In this document: one piece after another, positions 37,178 through 46,329 of the stretch
How the letters are laid out: every line of letters begins with the position of its first letter
How positions within the stretch are numbered: the stretch's first letter is position 1
From: Pseudarthrobacter defluvii
Lineage (GTDB): Bacteria; Actinomycetota; Actinomycetes; Actinomycetales; Micrococcaceae
Assembly: GCF_030323865.1 (NCBI RefSeq)
Contig: NZ_CP066362.1
Span: forward strand, 3,472,001 to 3,536,000
Direction: 5' to 3'
DNA length: 64,000 nt
Translations under genes and position numbers: made by a program
The notes under the pieces: generated by a model
The model's input: only the letters and a program-made list of their open reading frames with translations
Database searches by the model: none
Told to the model about the DNA's origin: nothing

Positions 37178-38359
37178 TTAGGCGCCCGGGTTGAGGACCA
37201 CCTTGATGCAGCCGTCTTCCTTCTTCTGGAACTTCTCGTACAGGGCGGGAGCACCATCCAGCCCCGAACGGTGGGTAACCAGGTCCATCACGCCCAGCGG
37301 ATCGGCGTCGTCCTCCACGAGGGGAAGGATGGCGTCCGTCCAGTTCCGCACATTGCACTGGCCCATGCGCACCTGCAGCTGCTTGTCGAACATGGTGAGC
37401 AGCGGCATGGGGCTGGCGGTGCCGCCGTACACGCCACTGAGGGACAGGGTGCCGCCGCGGCGGACGGCGTCGACGGAGGCGTGCAGCGCCGCCAGCCGGT
37501 CCACGCCGCCGGTCTCCATGGCCTTCTGCGCGAGCTTGTCCGGCAGGAGCCCCAGCGCCTGGTGGGCGAATCCCGCAACCGGGGAGCCGTGGGCTTCCAT
37601 TCCGACGGCGTCAACCACCGCATCCGGGCCGCGGCCGCCGGTCATTTCCCGGAGTTCGTCGCCGATGGTCTTGCTCAGGTCCAGCGTTTCCACGCCGTGC
37701 CGCGCTGCCATCTCCCTCCGTTCGGAGACGGGATCGATACCGATGACGCGGAACCCGCGATGGACGCCGATGCGGCTGGCGAACTGGCCCACCGGCCCGA
37801 GGCCGAACACGGCCAGGGTGCCGCCCGCCGGGACGTCCGCGTATTCCACGGCCTGCCAGGCGGTGGGCAGGATGTCGGAGAGGAACAGATACCGGTCATC
37901 CGGAAGCTCGTTGCCCACCTTGACCGGCCCGTAATCGGCATGCGGCACCCGCAGGTACTCGGCCTGGCCGCCGGGAACGGACCCGTACAGCTCGGAGTAG
38001 CCGAAGAGGGCTGCGCCGGATCCCTTTTCCTTGACCTGCGTGACTTCGCATTGGGACTGCAGCCCCATCTTGCACATGTAACAGGAGCCGCAGGAGATGT
38101 TGAACGGAATCACCACGCGGTCGCCCTTGCGGAGATTGGTGACGCTGCTGCCCACTTCTTCCACGATGCCCATTGGCTCGTGGCCAATGACGTCGCCCTT
38201 GTGCATGTACGGGCCCAGGACCTCGTAGAGGTGCAGGTCAGATCCGCAGATCGCGGTGGAGGTGATGCGTACGATCGCATCCGTCGGTTCCTGGATGACG
38301 GGATCGGGTACTTCTTCTACGCTTACCGACCGTTTTCCTTGCCACGTCAGTGCTTTCAC
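37178..38359 (-). CDS. Zinc-dependent alcohol/formaldehyde dehydrogenase-like protein
   Basis: I start at the GTG at 38359, after GGGAG, giving KALTWQGKRSVSVEEVPDP and 393 residues. Motifs are CGSDLHLYE (catalytic zinc Cys), GHEPMGIVEEVG, the four-Cys structural zinc loop CGSCYMCKMGLQSQC, and the Rossmann VFGLGPVGQFA. The long insertion after DAVGMEAHG is typical of glutathione-independent formaldehyde dehydrogenase relatives. The actual alcohol or aldehyde is unknown. It converges on allE and has no clear tie to the purine genes. Confidence 0.88.
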   Translation of the reverse strand: MKALTWQGKRSVSVEEVPDPVIQEPTDAIVRITSTAICGSDLHLYEVLGPYMHKGDVIGHEPMGIVEEVGSSVTNLRKGDRVVIPFNISCGSCYMCKMGLQSQCEVTQVKEKGSGAALFGYSELYGSVPGGQAEYLRVPHADYGPVKVGNELPDDRYLFLSDILPTAWQAVEYADVPAGGTLAVFGLGPVGQFASRIGVHRGFRVIGIDPVSERREMAARHGVETLDLSKTIGDELREMTGGRGPDAVVDAVGMEAHGSPVAGFAHQALGLLPDKLAQKAMETGGVDRLAALHASVDAVRRGGTLSLSGVYGGTASPMPLLTMFDKQLQVRMGQCNVRNWTDAILPLVEDDADPLGVMDLVTHRSGLDGAPALYEKFQKKEDGCIKVVLNPGA

Positions 38360-38558
38360 AGTCTCCCTTTCGCTCTGCTTTGCCCGTAGGGGGTCTCCCG
38401 GGGCGGGCAGGGCACCCGCGGGCACCCTTTCTTCGACCGTATCGGTTTTGAGGGAAAAAAGTAAGCATGCTGACTAAAAGCTTGTGGCAGGCGTCCACTC
38501 CTTCTAGCGTAGGAAGAGTCCCGGAACACCAAGAAAGAGCACCCGAAAGAGGAACGCC

Positions 38559-38807
38559 ATGTCGCTGTACCAGCCGGAACCGGTCGAAATCTCCACCCGC
38601 ATGCGTCCGGGCGAATGGACGGAGGACAGCCTGGTGGAACTGGTTGACACGTACCGGAAGCGGGTGGAGGAGATGGGCGCGCCCGCAGCGGAGGTGGCCA
38701 CCGACATTGAGCGGAACGTCGACGGCTCCGTCAGGGTGGTCGTGTCGTGGACAAAACCTGCTGTTGCCGGCAACGAGGACTCAGTACCCGGCGGCCAGCC
38801 GCTGTGA
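38559..38807 (+). CDS. Small conserved-looking hypothetical protein
   Basis: An 82-residue soluble protein with a good ribosome site (AGAGGA) before the ATG. It has a short helical stretch (SLVELVDTYRKRVEEM) followed by a beta-like VDGSVRVVVSW. I do not recognise the family. It stands alone, converging with the HAD phosphatase gene. Confidence 0.6.
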   Translation: MSLYQPEPVEISTRMRPGEWTEDSLVELVDTYRKRVEEMGAPAAEVATDIERNVDGSVRVVVSWTKPAVAGNEDSVPGGQPL

Positions 38808-38826
38808 GTTGGGCAGCCGCGGCGAA

Positions 38827-39540
38827 CTAAGGGTTCGGCTGCAGTGCAAGCAGACGGCCGATGGCGCTTGAGCCAAGATTTTCCAACAGGTCGCGCGGAC
38901 CTTCGTAAACCTCGACGGCGCCCGCCTCGCGCAGTTGCGCAGCCTGGATGCCCCCGCAGGTGAGCCCAATGGCCGGGATGCCCAAGGCTCCGGCTGCCTT
39001 CATGTCCCACACAGCATCCCCGACATAGACCGCATGCGCCGCGTCCACGCCCGCCGACTCGAGTGCCGCCTCGAGGATGTCCGGCGCCGGCTTGCTTTCC
39101 TTCGCATCGTTGGCGCTGGTTGCCACGTCAATGAAGGCGTCCGCGTCCAGCACTGACCGCATGACCTGCAGGTCCCGCTGCCGGGCCGAGGAGGCCAGCG
39201 CAACGGCCAGCCCGCCGGCGTGGCACTGGCCCAGCAGTTCCTTGGCCCCGTCCAGGGGGCGGAGCGAGGGCCAATGCGAGGCGTACAGCGCCCCATGGCT
39301 GGCCATGATGTCCTCGTCCTCGTCACGGTCGCGGTCGGACGGCAGCAGGTTGTCCACCAACCGGGCGCCACCCATGCCGACGAGCTGGTGGATGGCCGCC
39401 ATTGGCACGTCGTGCCCGTATTGGCGGAAAGCGCCCCACCAGGAGATGGTGTGGATGTAGGACGAGTCGATCAGGGTGCCGTCAACGTCAAAGAGGACCC
39501 CCCGTCGGTCGCCGCCAGGGGGTGTCATGGACTCGGTCAT
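38827..39540 (-). CDS. HAD family phosphatase
   Basis: A 237-residue subfamily I HAD hydrolase. Motif I is LFDVDGTLIDS near residue 16, motif II is ALASSARQ near 117, the Lys is in KESKPAPDI near 146, and motif IV is YVGDAVWDMKAA near 171. A cap domain sits between motifs I and II. Close relatives act on sugar phosphates or phosphoglycolate; the substrate is not readable. Its ATG overlaps the stop of the YegP-like gene (TGATG), so the two are translated together. Confidence 0.88.
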   Translation of the reverse strand: MTESMTPPGGDRRGVLFDVDGTLIDSSYIHTISWWGAFRQYGHDVPMAAIHQLVGMGGARLVDNLLPSDRDRDEDEDIMASHGALYASHWPSLRPLDGAKELLGQCHAGGLAVALASSARQRDLQVMRSVLDADAFIDVATSANDAKESKPAPDILEAALESAGVDAAHAVYVGDAVWDMKAAGALGIPAIGLTCGGIQAAQLREAGAVEVYEGPRDLLENLGSSAIGRLLALQPNP

Positions 39541-39830
39541 CAGCCCACCGCTGCCCGTCGCACCTCAGGCGCTTTTTTCCGCCTGGCCGCTTCCTCCTTG
39601 GGGGAATTGACGGGCCGCACGCGCTCACGAATGACGGACCCGGCGCCGTCCAGGCTCTTGTCCCGAATAAGGCCCGTGCCTGCGATTTCCCGGGCCATGG
39701 CGACGCCTGCCACCGCTGCCCTTTTCGTGGGGAAGGTGACCGAGATGGCCATCAGGTTCCCGCTTCCGTCCATCATCCTGATCCGGTAACCACCGTCAGG
39801 GGCATCAACGAGCTCAAAAAATCCGGCCAT
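39540..39830 (-). CDS. YegP/DUF1508 family protein
   Basis: A small protein of 96 residues from the ATG at 39830, which follows GGAGGAG. The pattern GFFELVDAPDGGYRIRMMDGSGNLMAIS matches the DUF1508 fold, here a single repeat, followed by a basic tail rich in Arg and Lys. The cellular role of the family is unclear. It is upstream of, and overlaps by one base, the HAD phosphatase gene. Confidence 0.75.
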   Translation of the reverse strand: MAGFFELVDAPDGGYRIRMMDGSGNLMAISVTFPTKRAAVAGVAMAREIAGTGLIRDKSLDGAGSVIRERVRPVNSPKEEAARRKKAPEVRRAAVG

Positions 39831-39944
39831 AGCTTTCACTCCTCCATCAATCACGGCGCTGTGCTTGGGAGCACTCCATGAGGTGTTAGTAAGTATACTT
39901 ATCTATCCCGCGAAGGAGAAGTTCCAGCCCCGGTCCGCGCCGCC

Positions 39945-41753
39945 TCAGCGCGAATCCGCCCTTGCGGACGGAAGGGGGGTGTCACTGCGCCGAACCGTAT
40001 CCTGATGGAGCTCAAGAGCGCTAGTCACAAGGGCAAAGTGGCTGAACGCCTGCGGGGTGTTACCCAGCTGGCGGCCGGCTTTGACCGCCCATTCCTCACT
40101 CAACAGCCCCACATCGTTGCGCAGCTCCAGCAGCCGTTCGAAGAGCTCGCGCGATTCCTCATGGCGCCCGGCGCCCAGGAGCGCCTCCACCATCCAGAAC
40201 GAGCAGGCCAGGAAAACGCCCTCATCGCCCGGCAGGCCGTCGTCGCTCTCTTCCGGCTTGTACCGCAGCACGAACCCGTCCTGGGTCAGTTCCCGTTGGA
40301 TGGCCTCGATGGTGCCGATGACCTTGGGATCGTCGTTGGGCAGGAAGCCCACCCTGGGAATCAGCAGCAGGCTGGCATCCAGTTCGGGCCGGCCATAGGA
40401 CTGGACGAACGTATTGCGCTCTGCGTCAAATCCGTTGGCCATGATGTCCGCGCGGATCTGGTCCCGCAGCGCCTCCCAGCGCTCCACGGGACCGGGGAGG
40501 CCGGACTCGCGCACGCCCTTGACCATCCGGTCTGCCGCGACCCAGGCCATGACCTTGGAGTGGGTAAAGTGCCGGCGCGGCCCCCGCATCTCCCAGAGCC
40601 CGTTGTCCGGCTGGTCCCAGATGGTTTCCAGGTGTTCCATCAGCGCGATCTGCACATCCCAGGCCTCGTCAGTGTGCTTCAGCAGCGAGTTCCGGGTCAG
40701 CGCCAGGCAGTCCAGTACCTCTCCCCATACATCCAGCTGAAACTGCTCGGCCGCCGCATTTCCAATCCGCACAGGGGCCGAGTTCTCGTAGCCCTTCAGC
40801 CAGGGCAGCTCCATCTCCGGCAGCCGCCGCTCACCGTGGATCCCGTACATGATCTGCAGGTCGGCGGGGTCGCCGGCAACCGCACGGAGCAGCCAGTCCC
40901 GCCAGGCAGAGGCCTCGGCTGTGTACCCCGCGGCCAGCAGCGCCTGCAGGGTCATGGCCGCGTCCCGCAGCCAGCAGTAGCGGTAGTCCCAGTTGCGCTG
41001 GCCGCCGGGCTGCTCGGGAAGGGAGGTGGTGACGGCAGCAACGATGCCACCGGTTGGGGCGTAGGTCAGCGCCTTGAGCGTTATCAGGGAGCGAACCACG
41101 GCTTCCTGGTACTTCCCCTCCACCGTGCATTGCGAGGACCATCCCCGCCAGAATTCATAGGTGCTGTCGAGGACGTCCTCGGCATCCACGCTGACCGGCC
41201 TCCCCACATGGCTGGGTGCCCAGGTCAGCACGAACGGGACTTTGTCGCCGGCGTTCACGGTGAAGTCGCTGACGGTGTGCATGTTTTCACCGTGGAGGGG
41301 TGCGGGGGTGACCAGGTAGACGGCGTCCGGTCCCGCGATGGCATGCAGCCCGCGCTTGTCCTTGCGGACCCATGGAATGATGTGCCCGTAGTCAAACCGC
41401 ATGATGAGCTCGCCATGCATCCTGACGCTGCCGCTGACGCCTTCCACGATCCTGACGATGTCGGCAACGGAGTCGCGGGGCGGCATGAAGTCGGTGACGC
41501 GGACGGTTCCTTCCGGGGTGTCCCACTCGGTGTCCAGGACCAGGCTGCCGTCCCGGTAGCTCCGGCGGGTGCACGTTCCTCCGCCCGCGGGTGCCAGCAG
41601 CCAGCGGCCGGCGTCCGGGGTGTCCAGCAGGGCGTTGAAGCACGCGGGCGAATCGAACCGTGGCAGGCAAAGCCAGTCGATTGAGCCCTCCTTGCTGACC
41701 AGGGCCCCGGTGTGAAGGTCGCCAACCACCGCATAATCCTCAATTCGCACCAT
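39945..41753 (-). CDS. Glycoside hydrolase family 15 protein (glucoamylase/trehalase type)
   Basis: The 602-residue protein, from the ATG at 41753, has the two-domain GH15 layout. An N-terminal beta-sandwich (IEDYAVVGDLHTGALV, GSIDWLCLPRFDSPACF) precedes the alpha/alpha barrel. RNWDYRYCWLRDAAMTLQAL near residue 285 and GDEGVFLACSFWMVEALLGAG near 525 are the conserved substrate-site segments, the latter with a catalytic Glu. Mycobacterial relatives are trehalases, others glucan hydrolases. There is no signal peptide, so it is cytosolic. It diverges from the DUF72 gene. Confidence 0.9.
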   Translation of the reverse strand: MVRIEDYAVVGDLHTGALVSKEGSIDWLCLPRFDSPACFNALLDTPDAGRWLLAPAGGGTCTRRSYRDGSLVLDTEWDTPEGTVRVTDFMPPRDSVADIVRIVEGVSGSVRMHGELIMRFDYGHIIPWVRKDKRGLHAIAGPDAVYLVTPAPLHGENMHTVSDFTVNAGDKVPFVLTWAPSHVGRPVSVDAEDVLDSTYEFWRGWSSQCTVEGKYQEAVVRSLITLKALTYAPTGGIVAAVTTSLPEQPGGQRNWDYRYCWLRDAAMTLQALLAAGYTAEASAWRDWLLRAVAGDPADLQIMYGIHGERRLPEMELPWLKGYENSAPVRIGNAAAEQFQLDVWGEVLDCLALTRNSLLKHTDEAWDVQIALMEHLETIWDQPDNGLWEMRGPRRHFTHSKVMAWVAADRMVKGVRESGLPGPVERWEALRDQIRADIMANGFDAERNTFVQSYGRPELDASLLLIPRVGFLPNDDPKVIGTIEAIQRELTQDGFVLRYKPEESDDGLPGDEGVFLACSFWMVEALLGAGRHEESRELFERLLELRNDVGLLSEEWAVKAGRQLGNTPQAFSHFALVTSALELHQDTVRRSDTPLPSARADSR

Positions 41754-41804
41754 GACATTACCCTGCCATACAGAGCCCCCAACGGAAGGGGAAATGTCCG
41801 GGTG

Positions 41805-41810
41805 TAGCCT
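41805..41810 (+). promoter_or_regulatory. Possible leaderless -10 box of DUF72 gene
   Basis: TAGCCT, seven bases, then the ATG at 41818. GAGG lies in the spacer, so a ribosome site cannot be excluded. Confidence 0.4.
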
Positions 41811-41817
41811 GAGGCAA

Positions 41818-42549
41818 ATGGCAATCCACATTGGCACCTCCGGCTGGAGTTACGACCACTGGGAGAACGTGCTGTACCCGCCCGGGCTGCCCGTCCGGGA
41901 CCGGCTCCAGTGCTACGTCTCCAGGTTCAGCACGGTTGAACTGAATGCCAGCTTCTACCGGTGGCCGCGGGACACCACTTTCGCGGGCTGGAACAGGCGC
42001 CTGCCGCCCGGTTTCAGCATGTCCGTCAAGGCCCCCCGCGGACTGACCCACGCCCGCAAGCTGTACTCGCCTGAAGTCTGGGTGGAGCGCATCACCAGGT
42101 GCTGGCATGAACTCGGGGACAAACGTGCCGTACTCCTGGTCCAGCTCCCGCCCCAGCTGGAGCGGGACGACGCGAGGCTGGACTATTTCCTGGGCGTCCT
42201 GCCGTCCTGGATCAGGGTTGCCCTTGAATTCCGGCACCCCAGCTGGGACTGCCCGGAGGTATTTGAGCTGCTTGAACGCCACCAGGCGGCGTACTGCATC
42301 ATGAGCGGCGCCAACCTGCCCTGCATCCTGCGGACCACCGCGCCGTTCACCTATGTCCGGTTGCATGGCCCGGACCAGGAGCACCTGTACGGCGGCTCCT
42401 ACTCGGACGCGGACATGCAGTGGTGGGCGGACCGGATCCGGGAGTGGGACGGTGCGGGCATCGACGTTTACGCCTACTTCAACAACGACGGCGGCGGGAA
42501 CGCAGTGCGGAACGCCCAGACCCTGCGCGGGATCCTGGGCAACGGCTGA
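41818..42549 (+). CDS. DUF72 domain protein
   Basis: A 243-residue protein of the YecE/DUF72 TIM-barrel family. MAIHIGTSGWSYDHW at the start, STVELNASFYRWP near residue 38, FSMSVKAPRGLTH near 65, ALEFRHPSW near 139 and VYAYFNNDGGGNAVRNA near the end are typical. The biochemical role of DUF72 proteins is not settled. The App1-type gene follows closely on the same strand. Confidence 0.88.
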   Translation: MAIHIGTSGWSYDHWENVLYPPGLPVRDRLQCYVSRFSTVELNASFYRWPRDTTFAGWNRRLPPGFSMSVKAPRGLTHARKLYSPEVWVERITRCWHELGDKRAVLLVQLPPQLERDDARLDYFLGVLPSWIRVALEFRHPSWDCPEVFELLERHQAAYCIMSGANLPCILRTTAPFTYVRLHGPDQEHLYGGSYSDADMQWWADRIREWDGAGIDVYAYFNNDGGGNAVRNAQTLRGILGNG

Positions 42550-42569
42550 TGGCGGTTGCCGCGCTATGG

Positions 42570-42575
42570 CAGAGT
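42570..42575 (+). promoter_or_regulatory. Possible leaderless -10 box of App1-like gene
   Basis: CAGAGT, six bases, then the ATG at 42582. It deviates from TAnnnT at the first base. Confidence 0.35.
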
Positions 42576-42581
42576 GGTGCC

Positions 42582-43694
42582 ATGGACACGGCTCCGCAGA
42601 ACCCCGCCCATGACACGGCACGCCCGCCCAGGGACAACACCAAGGGCCGCGTTGCGCTTTCCGGAAGCCAGTTCTTCCGGCTGGCACACCGGCTGTCCGA
42701 CGGCGTCAATGACGTCCGGATCCAGCTCGCCAAACGGTGGAAGTTCGTGCCGCAGACCATCGCCTACCAGGGTTACGGTTCCACCACCCGGGTGCGGGTG
42801 CTGGGGCGGGTGCTGCTGACGCAGAAGCCGCTGCCGGGAAGCAAGGCGGAGCACGAAGCGAAAAACGGCAACCAGAACATCCGCGGCTGGCGCGCCTTCA
42901 CCGGGGTGCCGCTGCAGTACAGCGACGTCGAAATCACCATCGGGGACGTGGTCACCCACGTCACGGCGGACCGGGGCGGGCTGATCGACACTGAGGTGGA
43001 TGTCCAGCTCTCCCCCGGCTGGCACACTGCGGTGCTCCGCGCGGAGGGAACCGAGCCGGCAGAGGCACTGATCCAGGTGATCGCTCCCGGTGTGGAATTC
43101 GGCATCGTCTCCGACATCGACGACACCGTGATGGTCACCGCCTTGCCCCGGCCCTTCCTGGCACTGTGGAATACCTTTGTGCTCAGCGAGCGCGCCCGCA
43201 TGGCCACCCCGGGCATGGCCGTGCTGCTGGACCGGCTGACCATCGAGCACCCCGAAGCACCGGTCATCTACCTGTCCACCGGGCCCTGGAACGCCGCCCC
43301 CACGCTGGCACGGTTCCTGACCCGCAACATGTATCCCAAGGGCGCGCTGCTGCTGACGGACTGGGGGCTCACCCAGGACCGCTGGTTCCGCAGCGGCCAG
43401 GACCACAAGCACCGGAATCTGGAGCGGCTGGCGCAGGAGTTTCCGGACATGCGGTGGCTCCTGATCGGCGACAACGGCCAGCACGACGAAACCATCTATT
43501 CCGCCTTCGCGGCTGAGAACCCGGATAAGGTTGCGGCGATCGCCATCCGGCAACTGTCTGTCAGCGAGTCGGTATTCGCCGGCGGGCACTCGGAAGACGG
43601 GGACCACACCACCTCGAGGGTGCCGTGGATCTATTCCCCCGACGGCGCCGGCATCGCAAGGCAGCTCGCCATGCTGGACCTGCTCCGGGGCTGA
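42582..43694 (+). CDS. App1 family phosphatidate phosphatase-like protein (DUF2183)
   Basis: A 370-residue protein with the DUF2183 domain of yeast App1. The HAD-like catalytic motif GIVSDIDDTVMVT lies near residue 176, STGPWNA near 233 and LIGDNGQHDETIY near 296. The N-terminal half forms a beta-rich accessory domain. Yeast App1 dephosphorylates phosphatidate; bacterial members are not characterised. I choose the ATG at 42582; an alternative ATG at 42549 overlaps the DUF72 stop (TGATG) and would couple the two genes. Confidence 0.85.
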   Translation: MDTAPQNPAHDTARPPRDNTKGRVALSGSQFFRLAHRLSDGVNDVRIQLAKRWKFVPQTIAYQGYGSTTRVRVLGRVLLTQKPLPGSKAEHEAKNGNQNIRGWRAFTGVPLQYSDVEITIGDVVTHVTADRGGLIDTEVDVQLSPGWHTAVLRAEGTEPAEALIQVIAPGVEFGIVSDIDDTVMVTALPRPFLALWNTFVLSERARMATPGMAVLLDRLTIEHPEAPVIYLSTGPWNAAPTLARFLTRNMYPKGALLLTDWGLTQDRWFRSGQDHKHRNLERLAQEFPDMRWLLIGDNGQHDETIYSAFAAENPDKVAAIAIRQLSVSESVFAGGHSEDGDHTTSRVPWIYSPDGAGIARQLAMLDLLRG

Positions 43695-43751
43695 TCCGGC
43701 ACTGTAGCGGTCCGGCACTGTGCCGCCACGGCCGGCGCCTGCACCTGCGGT

Positions 43752-45314
43752 CTAGGCGTTGGCACCCAAGGCCGCGCCGTCGTCGGGCGCTTCAGAGCCT
43801 TCCACACCGTCATCGACCAGAACATCCGGGACCACAGCCTGGGCGATGGCCAGTTCCGCCGCCGCGGCGAGGTCGCGTTCCTCGATGAGCTCCTGGAACC
43901 AGAAGTAGGACGCCTTGGGCGTGCGCTCCAGCGTTTCGAAGTCCACGTGCAGGAGGCCGAACGGCTGCTTGTAGCCGGCGGACCATTCGAAGTTGTCCAG
44001 GAAGGACCATACGTAATAGCCGCGCAGGTCCATGGACTCCGCCACACCGCCGGGCGCCGTGGCGCGCAGCGCGGTTTCCAGGTGATCGGAAAGGTACTTG
44101 AGCCGGCGTTCATCCGGAATGAACAGGGTGTTGGTGGACTTGTCCCGGACGATGATGTCCTCGAAGCTCGCGCCGCCCTCGGTGATGATCACGGGCGGCA
44201 AATTGGGGTACCGCTCCGCCATTTCCTTCAGCGCCACCGCCATGTACTCCGGCTTGACCGGCCAGCCGTAGGCGGTGATGTCCGCTTCCGGCCAGGTCTC
44301 GACGTGGAACGGCGTTGTCCCGCTGCCCGTAGCGCTGAGGTCGCTGCCCATGGCCTCAGCCATGCTTGACGGCACGGTACCGCCGCCGGGCCCCGCCGCC
44401 ACCTTGGTGGGCATGTAGTAGTTGAGCCCGTAGAAGTCCAGGGGCTGGGAGATGATCTCCATGTCCTCGTCGGGGTGCTCGAACGAGCTGAAGAACTTTG
44501 CGGCACGGATCAGGTCCGGGTACTTACCCGTGAGGACCGGGTCCGCGTAGAGCCGGTTCTGGCCCAGGTCCATGATTCCAGCGCTGATTTTGTCCAGCGG
44601 GTTGATCGAGTTCGGCACCATGGGCGAGTACACGTTGGTCATCCCGATCTCACCCGGTACCCTCGCGGCGCGCAGGGCCTGGACGGCCAGCCCATGGCCC
44701 AGCAGTTGGTGGTGGACGGTGGGGAAGGCGCCCAAGGCCAGCTCCTTGCCCGGCGAATGCAGCCCGAATGCGTAGCCGTTGGCGCTCACCGTTGCAGGTT
44801 CGTTGATGGTGACCCAGCGGGCCACCCTGTCCCCGAATGCTTCGGCCACGATGGCGGCGTACTCCCCCAGGCGGTAGGCAGTGTCCCGGTTCATCCACCC
44901 GCCGGCCTCCTCCAGTTCCAGGGGTGTGTCCCAGTGGTAGATGGTGGCCATGGGCGAGATGCCGCTGGCCAGGAGCTCGTCCAGGAGCCGGTCGTAGAAG
45001 GCCAGCCCGGCACGGTTGGCAGGGCCGGTGCCGCCGGGCTGGATGCGCGGCCAGGAGAAAGAGAACCGGTATGAGTCCACGCCCAACTGCTTCAGGAGCG
45101 CCACGTCCTGGGGCATCCGGTGGTAGTGGTCCGTCGCCACCACCGGGCTGTGGTTCTCAACGATCGTATCCGGTTTGGCTGCGAACCTGTCCCAGGCCGC
45201 CGGACCGCGCCCGCCCTCATCCAGTGCCCCTTCGATCTGGAATGCTGCGGTTGCGACGCCAAGGGTGAACCCCGGTGGGATGAGTGCTGCAAGGTCCTTG
45301 GCGGTGATGTGCAT
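43752..45314 (-). CDS. GH1 beta-glucosidase
   Basis: A 520-residue GH1 enzyme. The N-terminal signature FTLGVATAAFQIEGALDEGG is followed by the acid/base WVTINEPATV near residue 166 and the nucleophile segment VIITEGGASFED near 382. The usual Asn after the nucleophile Glu (TENG) is replaced by Gly. YYVWSFLDNFEWSAGY near 446 is the aglycone and sugar-binding tryptophan loop. It hydrolyses beta-glucosides or related short sugars in the cytosol; no signal peptide is present. It stands alone, converging with the App1-like gene. Confidence 0.93.
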   Translation of the reverse strand: MHITAKDLAALIPPGFTLGVATAAFQIEGALDEGGRGPAAWDRFAAKPDTIVENHSPVVATDHYHRMPQDVALLKQLGVDSYRFSFSWPRIQPGGTGPANRAGLAFYDRLLDELLASGISPMATIYHWDTPLELEEAGGWMNRDTAYRLGEYAAIVAEAFGDRVARWVTINEPATVSANGYAFGLHSPGKELALGAFPTVHHQLLGHGLAVQALRAARVPGEIGMTNVYSPMVPNSINPLDKISAGIMDLGQNRLYADPVLTGKYPDLIRAAKFFSSFEHPDEDMEIISQPLDFYGLNYYMPTKVAAGPGGGTVPSSMAEAMGSDLSATGSGTTPFHVETWPEADITAYGWPVKPEYMAVALKEMAERYPNLPPVIITEGGASFEDIIVRDKSTNTLFIPDERRLKYLSDHLETALRATAPGGVAESMDLRGYYVWSFLDNFEWSAGYKQPFGLLHVDFETLERTPKASYFWFQELIEERDLAAAAELAIAQAVVPDVLVDDGVEGSEAPDDGAALGANA

Positions 45315-45412
45315 TGGGTCCAGCCTTTTTGGGTCGCAGTGGTCAGAGTATGTCCCAGAATCTCACAGGGAAGGGCGGCTGACGAGCAGCAACCCTCCAC
45401 GCAGCACAGCGG

Positions 45413-45790
45413 CTACTGCGAACCGAAAAGGAACTCCTTGGCGTGCGCCACTGCCTTGCGGAAGGCGTCATTGCGCAAGGTCACCAGGTGCTCCGAGTCG
45501 CCGTCGGACGGTTCCAAATAGCCGGTGTAGCCGGGCCGCAGGACCCAGATGTCCCCTCCTGGCGGCAGGTAGAACACACCGAACGAACGCTGCTGCCGCT
45601 CGTCGGCGGTCCAGACCGGAACTACCGCCAGGGCGGCACCGGTGGCCGGGTTGATCCACTGCGCCCGGGGCAGCGGCTGTTCATGCGCCTCGGGGTCCAG
45701 GAAGGGCGCGGTGCCTGCGCCCCACCGTTGCTCAAAACGTTCGTGGAACGCGGGGATCAGGTGTGAATCGTAGCGCCGCCACTCGCTCAT
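45413..45790 (-). CDS. Hypothetical protein, 125 residues
   Basis: An uncharacterised soluble protein. It is rich in aromatic residues, with WRRYDSHLIPAFHERFEQRW at the start and FGVFYLPPGGDIWVLRPGYTGYL in the middle. AAGGAGG precedes the ATG at 45790. It lies downstream of the DnaJ-like gene on the same strand with a gap of 78 bases. I cannot assign a family. Confidence 0.6.
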   Translation of the reverse strand: MSEWRRYDSHLIPAFHERFEQRWGAGTAPFLDPEAHEQPLPRAQWINPATGAALAVVPVWTADERQQRSFGVFYLPPGGDIWVLRPGYTGYLEPSDGDSEHLVTLRNDAFRKAVAHAKEFLFGSQ

Positions 45791-45868
45791 GCAGTGTTCC
45801 GCCTCCTTGAAAAGGGTATGTATTCAAATCGTGGGCCTGTTTGGTGTGGGCTGCTGTCCGGGCCCGGT

Positions 45869-46264
45869 TCAGGCCCAGGGTCCGCTTTCCCACCGCACCG
45901 CAGTGATGCGGATCGCAGGCCCGGCTGGTGCCCCGGCGCTGTGGACCTTCCGGACGGGGATGATGATGGGCGCCGTTGCCGCCAGCTTCCTGTCATACGC
46001 CGCGCGCCGCTCCGGGTCGCGCAGCACGTTGAACGCCTGCATGATCCGGAGGAGTTCATCCCCCTGCTTGGAGTCTCCACTGTGCGCGCCCCCAGCGGCA
46101 GGGCCGCCGTCAATGTCCCCCTGGCCAGCGTCCACGTCCGGGTGGCCGCCGTCCATGTCCGGGTGGTGGCTGCGCATCAGGGCGCGGTAAGCGTGCGAGA
46201 TATCCTGCCGGGTGGCATCCCTGGCCACCCCCAGGACGGTGTAGTAATCGCGGATGTCAGTCAT
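45869..46264 (-). CDS. DnaJ-domain protein with insertion after HPD
   Basis: A 131-residue J-domain protein. DYYTVLGVARDATRQDISHAY and the helix II end RSHHPD are clear. After the HPD tripeptide come about 30 inserted residues rich in Gly and Asp, including a second HPD (MDGGHPDVDAGQGDIDGG). Helix III then follows: MQAFNVLRDPERRAAYD. J-domains stimulate the DnaK ATPase; no zinc-finger or substrate-binding domain is attached. AGGAGG precedes the ATG. It follows hsp20 by 65 bases on the same strand, a stress-operon arrangement. Confidence 0.82.
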   Translation of the reverse strand: MTDIRDYYTVLGVARDATRQDISHAYRALMRSHHPDMDGGHPDVDAGQGDIDGGPAAGGAHSGDSKQGDELLRIMQAFNVLRDPERRAAYDRKLAATAPIIIPVRKVHSAGAPAGPAIRITAVRWESGPWA

Positions 46265-46329
46265 CCCAGCCTCCTGTTCCGCCAGTGCCCCTGCCGGGAA
46301 GGCGGGGGCACTGGCGGGAAAGCATGGAT

